Source: JARRON01 sp037383845
Lineage (GTDB): Bacteria; Pseudomonadota; Gammaproteobacteria; Steroidobacterales; XN24
Reading direction: 5' to 3'
DNA length: 64,000 nucleotides
NCBI GenBank assembly: GCA_037383845.1
Contig: JARRON010000012.1
Location: 4,459-68,458, forward strand
Shown: in pieces, positions 1-10,500 of the stretch
Position numbering within the stretch: position 1 is the first letter of the stretch
Layout of the letters: every line of letters begins with the position of its first letter
Position numbers and translations under genes: made by a program
The notes under the pieces: generated by a model
Database searches by the model: none
The model's input: the letters and a program-made list of their open reading frames with translations, nothing else
Told to the model about the DNA's origin: nothing

Positions 1-1111
1 CCCTGCGGTCGGCTGCCGGCCTGAGCCAGTCCCGGTAGAGATCCTCCGATACCGCAGAGGACGCCACCAGCAGCTGGGAGTCCGCGGTGCTCATGACCGC
101 CGCCAGGATGCCGGCAAGGCAGACGCCGGCTATCACCGGGTGCAGCAGTACCGTGGCCATGACGATGAAAACCTTCTCGCTGTCGGGCCCCTCCAGCTCG
201 GCATCCAGGAACGCGGCCCCCGACAAACCCACCACCGTGGCCGCCGCCAGCGCCACGATCACCCACGCCATGGCGATGCGGCGCGAGTCGGTGAGCTGGT
301 CGGCCGACTGCGCCGCCATGAACCGGGCCAGGATGTGCGGCTGGCCGAAGTAGCCGAGACCCCAGCCCAGCAGCGACACCACCGCGACCCAGGTCATGGG
401 CGCGCCTGCGACGTCCGTGAAGGCGTTCAGCAGCTCCGGGTTCTGCGCCGCCAGCGCCCGGGTCATGCCGTCGAAGCCCCCGAGGCTGGCCGTCGCCATG
501 GCGGCGACGACCACCAGGGCGACGAACATGAGCGTCCCCTGCACGGCGTCGGTCCAGCTCACCGCCAGGAACCCGCCCAGGAAGGTGTAGCCGAGCACGG
601 CCGCAGCACCCGCGGCGACCGCCCAGGTGTAGGACAGGCCGAACACCTCCTCGAACAGCTTGCCGCCGGCGACCAGCCCGGATGCGGTATAGAAGGTGAA
701 GAAGGCAAGGATGACGAGGGCGCTCAGAAGTCGCAGGCCTCCACTGGCATCGGCGAAGCGCCGCTGCAGGTACTCGGGCAGGGTGATGGCGTCGGCATAG
801 GACTCCGTGGCCTCACGCAGCCGCCGTGCGGTGAACCTCCAGTTCAGCCAGGTGCCTGCCAGCAGGCCGATCACCAGCCAGATGGATTCCAGCCCGGCCA
901 GGTAGGCGTAGCCCGGCAGCCCCAGCAGCAGCCAGCCGCTCATGTCAGAGGCCTGTGCGGAGAGGGCCGTGACAAACCGGCCCAGGCGACGTCCCCCCAG
1001 GATGTAGTCCTTCAGGTCAGCGGTCCGTCGCCAGGCGATGACGCCGATGGCCAGCACGACGACGAGATAGACGACGAACGTCAGGGTGACGGCGGGTCCT
1101 GTTTCGATCAT
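1..1111 (-). CDS. putP: Sodium/proline symporter PutP (3' part outside the window)
   Basis: Inner-membrane Na+/proline symporter of the solute:sodium symporter (SSS) family. The first 370 or so residues are present and the C-terminus lies beyond base 1. From the ATG at 1109-1111 the protein begins MIETGPAVTLTFVVYLVVVL, and hydrophobic segments follow throughout. The PutP signature GLGYFGQPHILARFMA and the conserved stretch SQASDMSGW-like (seen as AQASDMSGWLLLG) identify the subfamily better than the generic SSS fold does. A weak GAGGAAG ribosome site lies about 10 bases upstream. The gene is divergent from the patatin-like gene, with about 107 bases between them. There is no putA in view, so the role (proline as nutrient or osmolyte) is not decided by context. 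The family call is firm; substrate is inferred from the PutP-like signature. Confidence 0.9.
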   Translation of the reverse strand, partial: MIETGPAVTLTFVVYLVVVLAIGVIAWRRTADLKDYILGGRRLGRFVTALSAQASDMSGWLLLGLPGYAYLAGLESIWLVIGLLAGTWLNWRFTARRLREATESYADAITLPEYLQRRFADASGGLRLLSALVILAFFTFYTASGLVAGGKLFEEVFGLSYTWAVAAGAAAVLGYTFLGGFLAVSWTDAVQGTLMFVALVVVAAMATASLGGFDGMTRALAAQNPELLNAFTDVAGAPMTWVAVVSLLGWGLGYFGQPHILARFMAAQSADQLTDSRRIAMAWVIVALAAATVVGLSGAAFLDAELEGPDSEKVFIVMATVLLHPVIAGVCLAGILAAVMSTADSQLLVASSAVSEDLYRDWLRPAADRR

Positions 1112-1218
1112 GCCTGGACGGCTTCCTCGCGGGCCGGGGCGGGAAAGCGCCGCATGGTAGCGCAAGCCGGGCGAAGACAACTTGTCGCGCCGCATCATGT
1201 CGCGGATCATGCGCAGCC

Positions 1219-2292
1219 ATGGCGAAACCTGCCCTGACAGTGCTGGCCGGACCGGCGGCGCTCGAGACGCTGCGGCGGGACGGCTTCGACCGGGAGGCCT
1301 TCCGCGCCATGCTCGGCGCCTCCGGCGGAGCCAAGTGGCTCGTGCTGGGAAGGCTCGACCGGGCCATCGTGGACCGCGTGGTCAGCGGGCGGCGAAACCC
1401 GCTCTTCCTGCTGGGCTCATCCATCGGCGCCTGGCGTTTCTGCTGCTATGCCCAGCGGGATCCCGTGGCCGCTCTCGCCCGGTTCGAAGAGGCCTATTTC
1501 GGCCAGTCCTACAGCGCGAAGCCCACGCCGGCGGACATCAGCGCCGTGAGCCGCGGCATCCTGGAGGAGGTCGTCGGTCCCGACGGGGCGTCCGAGGCCC
1601 TGTCACATCCCACGCTCCGCTTTTCGGTCCTGGTGGCCCGGGCCCGGGGACTGATGGCGCGGCTGCCCGGCCGCCGGGCCCAGCAGCTGGGCCTGGTCGC
1701 GGCGGCGCTGGCCAATGCGCTGTCCCGCAATCTCCTCGGCGTGTTCTTCGAGCGGGTACTCTTCCACGATCCCAGGGACCCGCCGCCGTTGCGCCTGCCC
1801 GACGGGTTTCCCGGGCGCCGGGTGCCCCTGACGCCCGCCAACCTGGTTGACGCCGTGCTGGCCTCCGGCTCCATCCCCGGGGTTCTGGAACCGGTGACGG
1901 ATATCCCGGGCGCGCCTGCGGGCGTCTACCAGGACGGCGGCATCATCGACTATCACTTCGACTACCCGCCGTCGGAGGAAGGCCTGGTGCTCTATCCCCA
2001 TTTCTACCCCTTCCTCGTCCCGGGATGGTTCGACAAGGCCCTGCGCTGGCGCAGGGTTGCCGGCCGGGCCCTGGACCGGGTGGTGCTGGTGTGTCCCTCG
2101 GAGGCCTTCGTGGCGGGCCTGCCAGGGGGCCGCATCCCGGACCGTCACGACTTCGTCAATTTCGACACAGGGGAGCGGCTTCGACGCTGGCGGACAGCCG
2201 TCGACGCCTCGGAACGCCTGGCGGACGAGTTTGCAGAGCTCGTGGACACCGGGCGATTCGCCCAGCGGGCCCGGCCTTTCCCGGAAGGCTAG
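1219..2292 (+). CDS. Patatin-like phospholipase / serine hydrolase
   Basis: A 357-residue protein with the patatin Ser-Asp dyad arrangement. The glycine-rich oxyanion motif is GASGGAKW (about residues 33-40). The nucleophile elbow is GSSIGAWR (G-x-S-x-G, about residues 66-73), and the DGG triplet carrying the catalytic Asp is in YQDGGIIDYHFD (about residues 238-249). The family hydrolyses acyl esters, often phospholipids. No signal peptide is visible, so a cytoplasmic or membrane-associated enzyme is expected. The ATG at 1219 is the first good start and sits just after the putP divergent region. It stands alone, with the YbaK-like gene following after 88 bases. The natural substrate cannot be told from sequence. 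Confidence 0.85.
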   Translation: MAKPALTVLAGPAALETLRRDGFDREAFRAMLGASGGAKWLVLGRLDRAIVDRVVSGRRNPLFLLGSSIGAWRFCCYAQRDPVAALARFEEAYFGQSYSAKPTPADISAVSRGILEEVVGPDGASEALSHPTLRFSVLVARARGLMARLPGRRAQQLGLVAAALANALSRNLLGVFFERVLFHDPRDPPPLRLPDGFPGRRVPLTPANLVDAVLASGSIPGVLEPVTDIPGAPAGVYQDGGIIDYHFDYPPSEEGLVLYPHFYPFLVPGWFDKALRWRRVAGRALDRVVLVCPSEAFVAGLPGGRIPDRHDFVNFDTGERLRRWRTAVDASERLADEFAELVDTGRFAQRARPFPEG

Positions 2293-2380
2293 GGCCAAAC
2301 TGGACTCGTTCCAAAACTCCTCTCGCCGCCATGGCTATACTGGATGGTCCTGACAGAATCGGCCCGCCGGAGGACAACCC

Positions 2381-2857
2381 ATGAGCGTCGCAACCACCGT
2401 CCGCTACGCACTGTCGCTGACCCGGGTTGACTACGAGATCCTGCGTCACGCCCACACGGACACGTCTGCCGAGACGGCCCGGCAGGTCCACCTGGACCCG
2501 TGCTGCCTGGCCAAGGCAGTGGTGCTGAAGGATCACATCGGCTACCTGCTGGCCGTCGTGCCCGCCAGCGAGAAACTGGACGTGGCGCGGTTGTGCAAGG
2601 CGCTGCACCGGCCGACGCTGGCCCTGGTGCCGGAGACCGAGCTGGACGAGGTCTTCTACGACTGCGAGGTGGGTTCCGTGCCGCCCCTCGGACCGGAATA
2701 CCGTATCCCTACGGTGGTGGATCCGGGCCTCCGGGGAGTGGACGATGTGTACTTCGAGGCGGGCGACCACGAGAAGCTCGTTCACGTGGACCAGACGAGT
2801 TTCCGCCAGCTCATGCGGGGCGCGGAGTACCTGGACATCACTGCGTCGGCGGCCTGA
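2381..2857 (+). CDS. YbaK/EbsC-type aminoacyl-tRNA deacylase domain protein
   Basis: A 158-residue single-domain protein of the YbaK/ProX editing family, which hydrolyses mischarged aminoacyl-tRNAs in trans in the cytoplasm. Family features seen are an N-terminal segment with the histidine of LRHAHTDTSAETARQ, the lysine-containing strand LAKAVVLKD that in the family helps hold the tRNA 3' end, and a C-terminal half with VGSVPPLGP and VYFEAGDHEKLVHV. Those last two are close to the usual 'G.v.P.g' and 'v....g......' patterns. A TATACT box at 2336-2341 is a possible -10 element, but no good -35 is paired with it. The exact editing specificity (Cys-tRNAPro, Ala-tRNAPro or other) cannot be assigned. 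Confidence 0.8.
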   Translation: MSVATTVRYALSLTRVDYEILRHAHTDTSAETARQVHLDPCCLAKAVVLKDHIGYLLAVVPASEKLDVARLCKALHRPTLALVPETELDEVFYDCEVGSVPPLGPEYRIPTVVDPGLRGVDDVYFEAGDHEKLVHVDQTSFRQLMRGAEYLDITASAA

Positions 2858-3489
2858 GCACGCCGGGGCAAAAGAAACGGACAGAGAAGCCGATCCGGGA
2901 GGCTGACACACGGCTGAAGCAATCCCGGAGCACAGTGAGAGCCCGGAACGCGCCGGCGAGAGCGCGTGGGCTGGGAAGAGGGGGGAGACATGAAAGAGCA
3001 CATCATCAGCCGGAAGCCACTGGTGCGGGTGACCAGCGCCCTGGGCCGTCTGGCGCCCTGTGAGCGCCTGCCGCTGCACGTCTTTCGCGCGGACGGGGGA
3101 TACTCGACGCGCCAGCGCGAGGATCACCGCCGGGTTGCCGGGCACGCGCCTGCCTGGTCTGGTCGCGCCGATGCCGGAGGGGACGCCTGAACACGGCTGC
3201 GGGCTCCCGGGCTGACTCCCGGATCCCGGACACCAGCCTTGCCGTTCGGACCTCCCGGCGCGCCTCCTGAGGCGTGGTCCGGCCGGCGGAGACTCCTGCC
3301 CGACGGCGGCGCCCCGGAATGATGCTGGCCGCTTGCGCCGGGTAAGCCCGGCCGGCCGTCTCACCAGGCAGCGACACCCTGCCGGAGGCGGCTGCCTGAT
3401 TGCCGCTGTGTGCCCGGCCGTGCTAGAAGACGCGCTCCCGGCCCCGCAAGGCCGGAGTTTCTTCCACTGCCGGAGCCCGACGAGGACGC
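2858..3489. other. Intergenic region without a convincing gene
   Basis: About 630 bases between the YbaK-like gene and the SLC13 permease. The only candidate with a proper ribosome site is a short frame at 2990-3190, listed separately. Other open frames here are arginine- and proline-rich, of the kind high GC produces by chance. No terminator with a T-run, repeat or RNA gene was recognised. Confidence 0.5.
2990..3190 (+). CDS. Possible small protein (66 aa), unrecognised
   Basis: An ATG at 2990 follows a strong purine block (GGGGGGAG) at good spacing and opens a 66-codon frame beginning MKEHIISRKPLVRVTSALG. The first 40 or so residues have a believable composition. The second half turns into R/A/G/P-rich sequence typical of chance frames, so this may be a decayed gene start or noise. 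No family is recognised, and there is no signal peptide or membrane segment. Confidence 0.2.
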   Translation: MKEHIISRKPLVRVTSALGRLAPCERLPLHVFRADGGYSTRQREDHRRVAGHAPAWSGRADAGGDA

Positions 3490-5319
3490 ATGCCGCCACC
3501 GCCGGACCCCCACGGTATCGCCGTGATGATTCTCGCCGTCACGGCGCTGTTCCTGTTCAGCCGTGACCGCATTCCTCTTGAGACCTCTGCGCTGGTGGTC
3601 CTGGCGGTGCTGGTGCTCGGCTTCGAGGTCTTTCCCTACGAGCGGGCCGGCGTGCGGCTCGATGCCGGCGACTTCTTCGCGGGTTTCGGCAACGCGGCCC
3701 TGATCACCGTCATGGCGCTTCTGGTGTGCACCCGTGGCCTGGAGTCAACCGGGGCGCTGCAGCCCGTGGCGGACCGGCTGGCCGTCCTCTGGGGCCACTC
3801 TCCGAAGATCGCCTTCCTGGCGGCCCTGGTGCTTTCCGCCGTGCTGAGCATGTTCCTCAACAACACGCCGGTGGTCGCGATGCTGCTGCCTATCCTCGTC
3901 AGCGTCTGCATCCGCACCGGACAACCGGCGTCCTCGGTGCTGATGCCAGTGGGTTACGCCACCATCGTCGGGGGCATGTGCACCACCATCGGCACCTCGA
4001 CGAACCTCCTGGTGGTGGGGGTGGCGGCCGACCTGGGCCTGCCGCCCATGGGCATGTTCCATTTCACCCACATCGCCATCATCGCCGCCACTCTCGCCAT
4101 CCTTTACCTGTGGCTGCTGGCGCCGAAGTTCATCCCTGACCGGACCTCCCCCATGCCGGACACGTCTCCCCGGGTGTTCGAGGCGGTGCTCCACGTGGAG
4201 GAGGGCAGTTTCGCCGCCGGCCGGACGGTGTCGGAGGTCCTGGCGCGTACCGAGGGACAGATGCGGCTGGAGGGGATCGAGCGTGGCGACGGGCTTTTCG
4301 TGGCCCGCCTGCCCTCCCTGCGCATCCGCGCCGGGGACCGCCTCCACCTCAAGGACACCCCCAACCGGCTGAAGCGCTTCGAGTCCCAGCTGGATGCCAC
4401 CCTGGTGGACTCGGAACACCCGGGCCGGGCGCTGGCGGAGGGCGAGGCCTCCGGCGGGGGCGATCAGCGCCTTGCCGAGATCGTTGTGACCCGGGGATCT
4501 CCCCTGCATCGCCGCAGCCTCAAAACGGTGCCTTTCTTCGCCCATTACGGCCTGCTCCCGGTGGCGGTGCATCGCCCCCGCGCGCCCCGGGCGGACACCG
4601 AGGAGCTCGGCGACGTCTTCCTTCGGGCCGGAGACGTGGTGCTGGTCCAGGGATCCGCCGAGGGGCTCGAGCAGGTCAAGAGCCTGGGCAACGTCCTGGT
4701 GGTGGACGGCTCCCTGGATCTGCCGCACACGCGGAAAGCGCCTGTGGCCGGCGGGATCATGATCGGCGTCGTGGGCCTGGCGGCCCTCGGAATCCTGCCC
4801 ATCAGCCTCGCCGCGCTGTGCGGTGTGCTGGCCATGATCGTGACCGGCTGCCTCACCTGGCCCGCTGCGCTCGGCGCCCTGGACCGGCGCCTGATCACGG
4901 TGATCGTGACCAGTCTCGCCCTGGGCAAGGCGCTGACCTTCACCGGGGGGACACGGTACGCGGCGGACGTGTTCGTCCACCTGGCCGAGCCTTTCCCCGT
5001 GGTCGTGGCACTGGGCTGCCTGATGCTGTTGGTCATGCTGCTGACTGAGGTGGTGACCAACAATGCCGCCGCGGTCCTGGGCACCCCGGTGGCGGTATTC
5101 ATCGCCCAGCGGCTCGGGGTATCCCCAGAGCCATTCGTTCTTGCGGTGCTGTTCGGCGCCAACATGAGTTACCTGACGCCCATCGGCTACCAGACCAACC
5201 TGATGGTCTTCTCGGCAGGCGGCTACCGGTTCACGGATTTCTTCCGGGCCGGCACGCCGCTGGACCTCATCATGTGGCCGACGCTGACATTCCTGCTGGC
5301 GTTCTTCTACGACCTGTAG
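3490..5319 (+). CDS. SLC13/DASS-type permease with two TrkA-C (RCK_C) domains
   Basis: A 609-residue inner-membrane transporter of the ArsB/NhaD/DASS superfamily. Two hydrophobic halves (about residues 10-215 and 410-609) flank a soluble central part (about 220-405) holding two TrkA-C-like modules, each with a typical RAGD strand-turn (RIRAGDRLHLKD, LRAGDVVLVQG). The paired signature segments are present: FLNNTPVVAMLLPI with GTSTNLLVVG in half one, and VVTNNAAAVLGTPVAVF with PIGYQTNLMV in half two. They match the NTP/NNA helix-breaking motifs that bind Na+ and an anion. Likely substrates in this subgroup are sulfate or dicarboxylates. ATG 3490 gives full length; ATG 3526 would lose only about 12 residues. 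No sulfur genes are adjacent, so the substrate is open. Confidence 0.85.
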   Translation: MPPPPDPHGIAVMILAVTALFLFSRDRIPLETSALVVLAVLVLGFEVFPYERAGVRLDAGDFFAGFGNAALITVMALLVCTRGLESTGALQPVADRLAVLWGHSPKIAFLAALVLSAVLSMFLNNTPVVAMLLPILVSVCIRTGQPASSVLMPVGYATIVGGMCTTIGTSTNLLVVGVAADLGLPPMGMFHFTHIAIIAATLAILYLWLLAPKFIPDRTSPMPDTSPRVFEAVLHVEEGSFAAGRTVSEVLARTEGQMRLEGIERGDGLFVARLPSLRIRAGDRLHLKDTPNRLKRFESQLDATLVDSEHPGRALAEGEASGGGDQRLAEIVVTRGSPLHRRSLKTVPFFAHYGLLPVAVHRPRAPRADTEELGDVFLRAGDVVLVQGSAEGLEQVKSLGNVLVVDGSLDLPHTRKAPVAGGIMIGVVGLAALGILPISLAALCGVLAMIVTGCLTWPAALGALDRRLITVIVTSLALGKALTFTGGTRYAADVFVHLAEPFPVVVALGCLMLLVMLLTEVVTNNAAAVLGTPVAVFIAQRLGVSPEPFVLAVLFGANMSYLTPIGYQTNLMVFSAGGYRFTDFFRAGTPLDLIMWPTLTFLLAFFYDL

Positions 5320-5334
5320 CGGCTTCCGGCGACC

Positions 5335-5364
5335 AAAAAAACGGGGCGCCCTCGAGGGCGCCCC
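5335..5364 (-). terminator. Rho-independent terminator for the acetate symporter operon
   Basis: A 22-base hairpin (5343-5364, arms GGGGCGCCCT / AGGGCGCCCC, 2-base loop) is followed on the minus strand by seven Ts (As at 5335-5341). It lies 25 bases past the stop of the minus-strand symporter. The hairpin may also stop the converging SLC13 transcript, but there is no T-run on that side. Confidence 0.85.
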
Positions 5365-5388
5365 GCGTGGCCGAAGCAGTGGAAGGAA

Positions 5389-6985
5389 TCAGTGGTCCAC
5401 TGCCGCCCCGGCACCTCTCGGCACCCGGATGTCTTCGATCAGGTGCTGGATGTGCTCCGGCGGGGGCGGCGTCAGCTTCATGACGATGGTCGCGATCACG
5501 AAGTTCACGATCATGCCGATGCTGCCGATGCCCTCCGGCGAGATGCCGAACAGCCAGTTGTCCGGCGTGTTCGCGCCGGGGTTGATGAACTTGAAGTAGA
5601 CGATGTAGCCGAAAGTGAAGGCCAGGCCGGTGATCATGCCGGCGATCGCCCCTTCCTTGTTCATCCGCTTGGAGAAGATGCCCATGATGATCACGGGGAA
5701 GAACGAGGCTGCGGCGAGGCCGAAGGCGAATGCCACCACCTGTGCCACGAATCCTGGTGGATTGATGCCGAAGTAGCCGGCCACCATGACCGCGAAGGCG
5801 GCCGCGATGCGGGCGTACAACAAGACCGCCGGCGGCCACCAGGGCTGTCACCCAGTTCGGCAGACCGCCGATCTCCGGGTTGGCGAGCACCATGATGTCC
5901 CGGTCGACGTTCAGCTCGTTGGCCATGCCGTCCGGCGCGTTGGGCCCGCGGATCTGCACCCGGCCGTCGCCGTTCTTGTCCTCGAACTTGAGCAGACCCG
6001 TCTTCTCCCAGTTCGTGAACCACTCCGGAGCCTCCGCGTACGGGCTCTCGTTGATGGTCTGGATCAGGTTCGTGCGGGCGAAGGCCGCCACGGCGGGAGC
6101 CGTGGTGTAGAGCAGGGCGATGAACAGCAGCGCCCAGCCCGCGGACCGGCGGGCATCACGGACCTTGGGCACCGTGAAGAAGCGCACGATCACGTGGGGC
6201 AGCCCGGCGGTGCCCACCATCAGCGCGAAGGTGATGGCGAACACGTCCACCATGGCTTTTGTGCCGTCTGTATAGGGCGTAAAGCCCAGCTCCGCGGTGA
6301 GGCCGTCCAGCCTGTCAAGGAGGTACACCCCCGAGCCGTCGGCCAGGGTGCTGCCGAAACCCAGCTGCGGGATCGGATTCCCGGTCATGAGCAGGGACAG
6401 GAAAATGGCCGGCACCAGGTAGGCGAAGATCAGCACGCAGTACTGGGCCACCTGGGTGTAGGTGATGCCTTTCATCCCGCCCAGCACGGCGTAGAAGAAC
6501 ACGATGGCCATGCCTATGAATACGCCGGTGTTGATATCCACTTCCAGGAAGCGGGAGAAGACGATGCCCACGCCGCGCATCTGTCCCGCCACGTACGTGA
6601 ACGAGACGAAGATGGCGCAGACCACGGCCACCACCCGAGCGGTGCTGGAGTAGTAGCGGTCGCCGACGAACTCCGGCACGGTGAACTTGCCGAACTTGCG
6701 CAGGTACGGCGCCAGCAGCAATGCCAGCAGGACGTAACCGCCGGTCCATCCCATCAGGTAGACAGCGCCGTCCCGGCCGATAAAGGCGATCAGGCCGGCC
6801 ATGGAGATGAACGATGCCGCCGACATCCAGTCTGCAGCGGTCGCCATGCCGTTGGCCACGGGGTGCACGCCCCGGCCTGCCACGTAGAACGCACCCGTGG
6901 TGGCGGCCTTGGCCCAGATGGCGATGCCGATGTAGATGGCAAAGGTAATGCCGACGACGATAAAAGTAAGCGTCTGAAGATCCAT
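5389..6985 (-). pseudogene. ActP-like acetate/cation symporter, broken by an internal out-of-frame deletion
   Basis: An SSS-family transporter of the kind paired with a DUF4212 small subunit, expected to import acetate with Na+ or a related cation. From ATG 6985 the reading frame is normal for about 385 residues (FYVAGRGVHPVANGMATAADWM, then GMKGITYTQVAQY and LPNWVTALVAAGGLV). It then leaves frame at about 5825-5840. The family sequence resumes in a different frame as LLYARIAAAFAVMVAGYFG and runs to the stop at 5389 (ending IRVPRGAGAAVDH). Intact relatives carry some 35-45 residues between AAGGL and LLYAR, including the STAAGLLL-type Na+-site helix, and these are absent here. So both a frame change and a loss of a membrane segment are seen. 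Real pseudogenisation and an assembly error are both possible. Confidence 0.85.
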
Positions 6986-6997
6986 GTCGTCAGCCCC

Positions 6998-7261
<264 letters not shown>

Positions 7262-7350
7262 ATGCCCCTCCCCATGTTGTTGTAACCGGCGTGAATGCCG
7301 GGAGCGCAAGTGACGAACCGAATCTATCAGAGGGCGCCGGCGGGTGGTTC

Positions 7351-7363
7351 CCGACTTTAGTCG
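7351..7363. promoter_or_regulatory. Candidate CrbR-type operator (palindrome CGACTTTAGTCG)
   Basis: A perfect inverted repeat CGACT-TT-AGTCG at 7352-7363 lies 91-102 bases upstream of the DUF4212 start and 149 bases upstream of crbS. A related sequence (TAGACCTTTGTA, 14191-14202) sits 81-92 bases upstream of acs. The shared GAC[C/T]TT core and similar distance suggest a common activator, most simply CrbR. That assignment is inference. Confidence 0.4.
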
Positions 7364-7511
7364 CAGGGCGGGGCACATGCTGCGGCGCGCCATGAGTGAC
7401 GAAGCGCTTTATCCTGCAGGCCGCACGGGATAGCATCCGTCGGACCGCACCGGCCGCCGCCATGGAAGGCCAGGTAAACCACCAACAAAAGCCGGGCGGG
7501 GAGGATGCGAG

Positions 7512-10500
7512 ATGCTGCAGACCTGGGTTCCCCCGGTCGTTGCTCTGGGGTACGCGTGCGTGCTGTTCGGCGTCGCCTGGCTGGGCGACAAGAAGCGCGT
7601 CGCCGGTCGTTTCGTGCCGGCGCCCGTCGTGTACAGCCTCGCCCTCGGCGTCTACTGCACTTCCTGGACCTTTTTCGGAGCCGTTGGCAGGGCTGCCTCG
7701 GACGGCTGGGACTTCACGGCCATCTACCTGGGCCCCATTCTCGTCTTTGCCGTCCTCACGGCGCTGCCGGCGCGCATGATCGCCGTCAGCAAGGAACAGA
7801 GCATCACGTCCATCGCCGACTTCATCGCCTCCCGCTACGGCAAGGCCCAGGGGCTGGCGGTGCTGGCGTCTCTTATCGCGCTGATGGCCGTGCTCCCCTA
7901 CATTGCGCTGCAGCTAAAGGCGGTGGCCGGCAGCTACGCGGTCATCACCGGCCGGGACGGCATGCACGTGGTGCCGGGCGTCGGCGACGACACGGCCCTG
8001 CTCGTGGCGGGACTGCTGGCGGTGTTCAGCATTCTCTTCGGCACCCGCCACGTGGACACCACCGAGAGCCACCGTGGCATGGTCCTGGCCATCGCCTTTG
8101 AATCGGCGGTCAAGCTTGTCGCCTTCCTGGCGGTGGGCCTTTACGTCATGTTCGGCCTGTTCGACGGCCCCGGGGCGCTGGTGGACGCCGCCCGGGCCGA
8201 CGCAGCCGTCGCCGAACTCTACAGCCTCGGCAGTTTCGACCAGGATTTCCTGGTCCACGCCGGACTGGCCATCCTGGCCATCCTGTGCCTGCCGCGGCAG
8301 TTCCACGTCACGGTGGTCGAGAACACCGGCCCGAGGGACCTGGCCATGGCCCGCTGGGCGTTCCCGGCCTACCTGGGGCTGTTCACGCTTTTTGTTGCGC
8401 CCATCGCCGTGGCGGGGGTGCTGACCCAGGGCGCGGGCACGAACGCGGACAGCTTCGTGCTGACACTGCCGCTGGAAAACGGGGCGCCGGGGATCGCGCT
8501 CCTGGCCTTCCTGGGCGGGTTCTCGGCGGCCACCGGCATGGTCATCGTCGGCACCATCTCCTGTGCCACCATGCTCTGCAACGAGGTGGTGATGCCTGCG
8601 CTGGTCAAGTTTGCCCACCAGGACGTGTCTGCCCGGCCGGACCTGGTGAGGCTCCTGAAGCGCATCCGCCGCGTCCTGATCGTACTGATCCTCGCCCTGG
8701 CCTGGCTGGTCTACCGGACCATCGGCCCCTACGGCGCGCTGGCTTCCATCGGCCTGCTTTCCTTTGTGCTGGCCGCCCAGTTCGGGCCGGCCCTCATCGG
8801 CGGGCTGTACTGGCGCCGTGCCACCCGGGCGGGTGCCCTGGCGGGACTGGCCGCCGGCTCCGTCCTCTGGACCTGGACACTGCTGATACCCGCCTTTGCG
8901 AAAACGGGCTGGCTCTCCGCCGGCCTCATGGACGCCGGCCCCTTCGGACTGACCTGGCTGGCGCCCTACGGCCTGTTCGGCCTCACCGGCATGGACCCTG
9001 TGATCCACGGGACCCTGTGGAGCCTGGGGCTGAACCTGGCTTTCTACGTGGGCGTCTCCCTGTACACCTCGCCCCGGCTGCTGGAACGGCGCCAGGCGGC
9101 GGCCTTCGTGGGCAGCAACGGCAACGGCGCCATCAGCGAACGCCTGCGGGGGTCCGCCACCGCCGGGGACCTGCTTATCCTGGCGGAGCGCTTCATCGGC
9201 CGGCAGAAGGCCGCCTCGTCTTTTCGCGCCCATCTCGCCGAGAGAGGCCTGACCCTTTCCGAGGGACTCCGCGCTGACGTCCAGCTCGTCGCCCTGACGG
9301 AGCGACTCCTTTCCGGCGCCATGGGAGCGACGGCGGCGCGCATGGTGATGGCGTCCGCGCTGAAGGGAGCCGAGCTCCAGCTGGAGGACGTGGCCAGCAT
9401 CATGGGCGAGACGTCCCAGGCCTCCCGGTTCAACCGGGACCTGATCGAGAGCACCCTGGAGAACGTGGCCGAGGGGATCAGTGTGGTGGACGCCGATCTC
9501 CGGCTGGTGGCCTGGAACCGGCGCTACGCCGAGTTCTTCCGGTATCCGCCGGAGCTGCTGACCGTCGGCATGCCGCTGGCCAACCTGATACGCCACAACG
9601 CCCGGCGGGGCCTCTGCGGCCCGGGCGATCCCGAAGACCACGTGGCGAAGCGCATCGAGCACCTCCGGCGCGGCGGCTCCCACGTCTACCAGCGGGTCCG
9701 GGAAGACGGCACCGTGCTGCAGATGCGGGTCAACCCCATGCCCGGGGGCGGCTTCGTGGCCAGCTTCAGCGACATCACCGAGCTCAAGCGCATCGAGGAG
9801 GCCCTCCGGGAGAGCGAGCGCAGCATCCGTATCTACACCGACAACGTGCCGGTGCTGATCGCCTACGTGGACCGGGAGCTGGTCTACCGCTTCGTCAACA
9901 AGGCCTACGAGCGCTCCCTCGGTCTGAGCCGTGAAGACATCTGCGGCCGGCGGGTCGATGAGGTCCTGGGACGGCAGCGCTTCCTGGAGCGGGAGAGTCA
10001 CATGGAGGCCGCCCTGGAAGGGGCGCGGCAAAGCTTCGAGGTGGAGACCCGGGACGCCAACGGCGAGGTGCGGTTCGCGGAGGCGACCTACATCCCCGAG
10101 TTCGATGATTCCGGGGCCGTGCAGGGATTCTTCGCCATCTTCCACGACATCAGCGAGCGGCGCCGCGCGGAGCAGGGGCTCAAGAAGGCGTTCGATACCC
10201 TGGAACAGCGGGTGGAGGAGCGCACCCGGGAGCTGTCCGGGCTTAACCGCCGGCTGCGCGGCGAGATCGAGCTGAGAAGCCGCATCGAGCGCGCCCTACG
10301 GGACGCGAAGGCGGAAGCCGAGGGCGCCAACCTCTCCAAGACCCGCTTCCTGGCTGCCGCCAGTCATGACCTGCTCCAGCCCCTGAACGCCGCCCGGCTG
10401 TTCACCTCGGCCCTGGGCCAGCGGGATCTCGACGAGAAGGCCGAGCGGGCGGTGGACCGCATCGACAGTTCCCTTCGGGCCGCCGAGGACCTGCTGACCG

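Noticed and set aside
140..1237. Long plus-strand open frame at the window start
   Set aside because: It lies opposite putP, whose product is clearly recognisable; the plus-strand protein is Arg/Gln/His-rich and has no family pattern.
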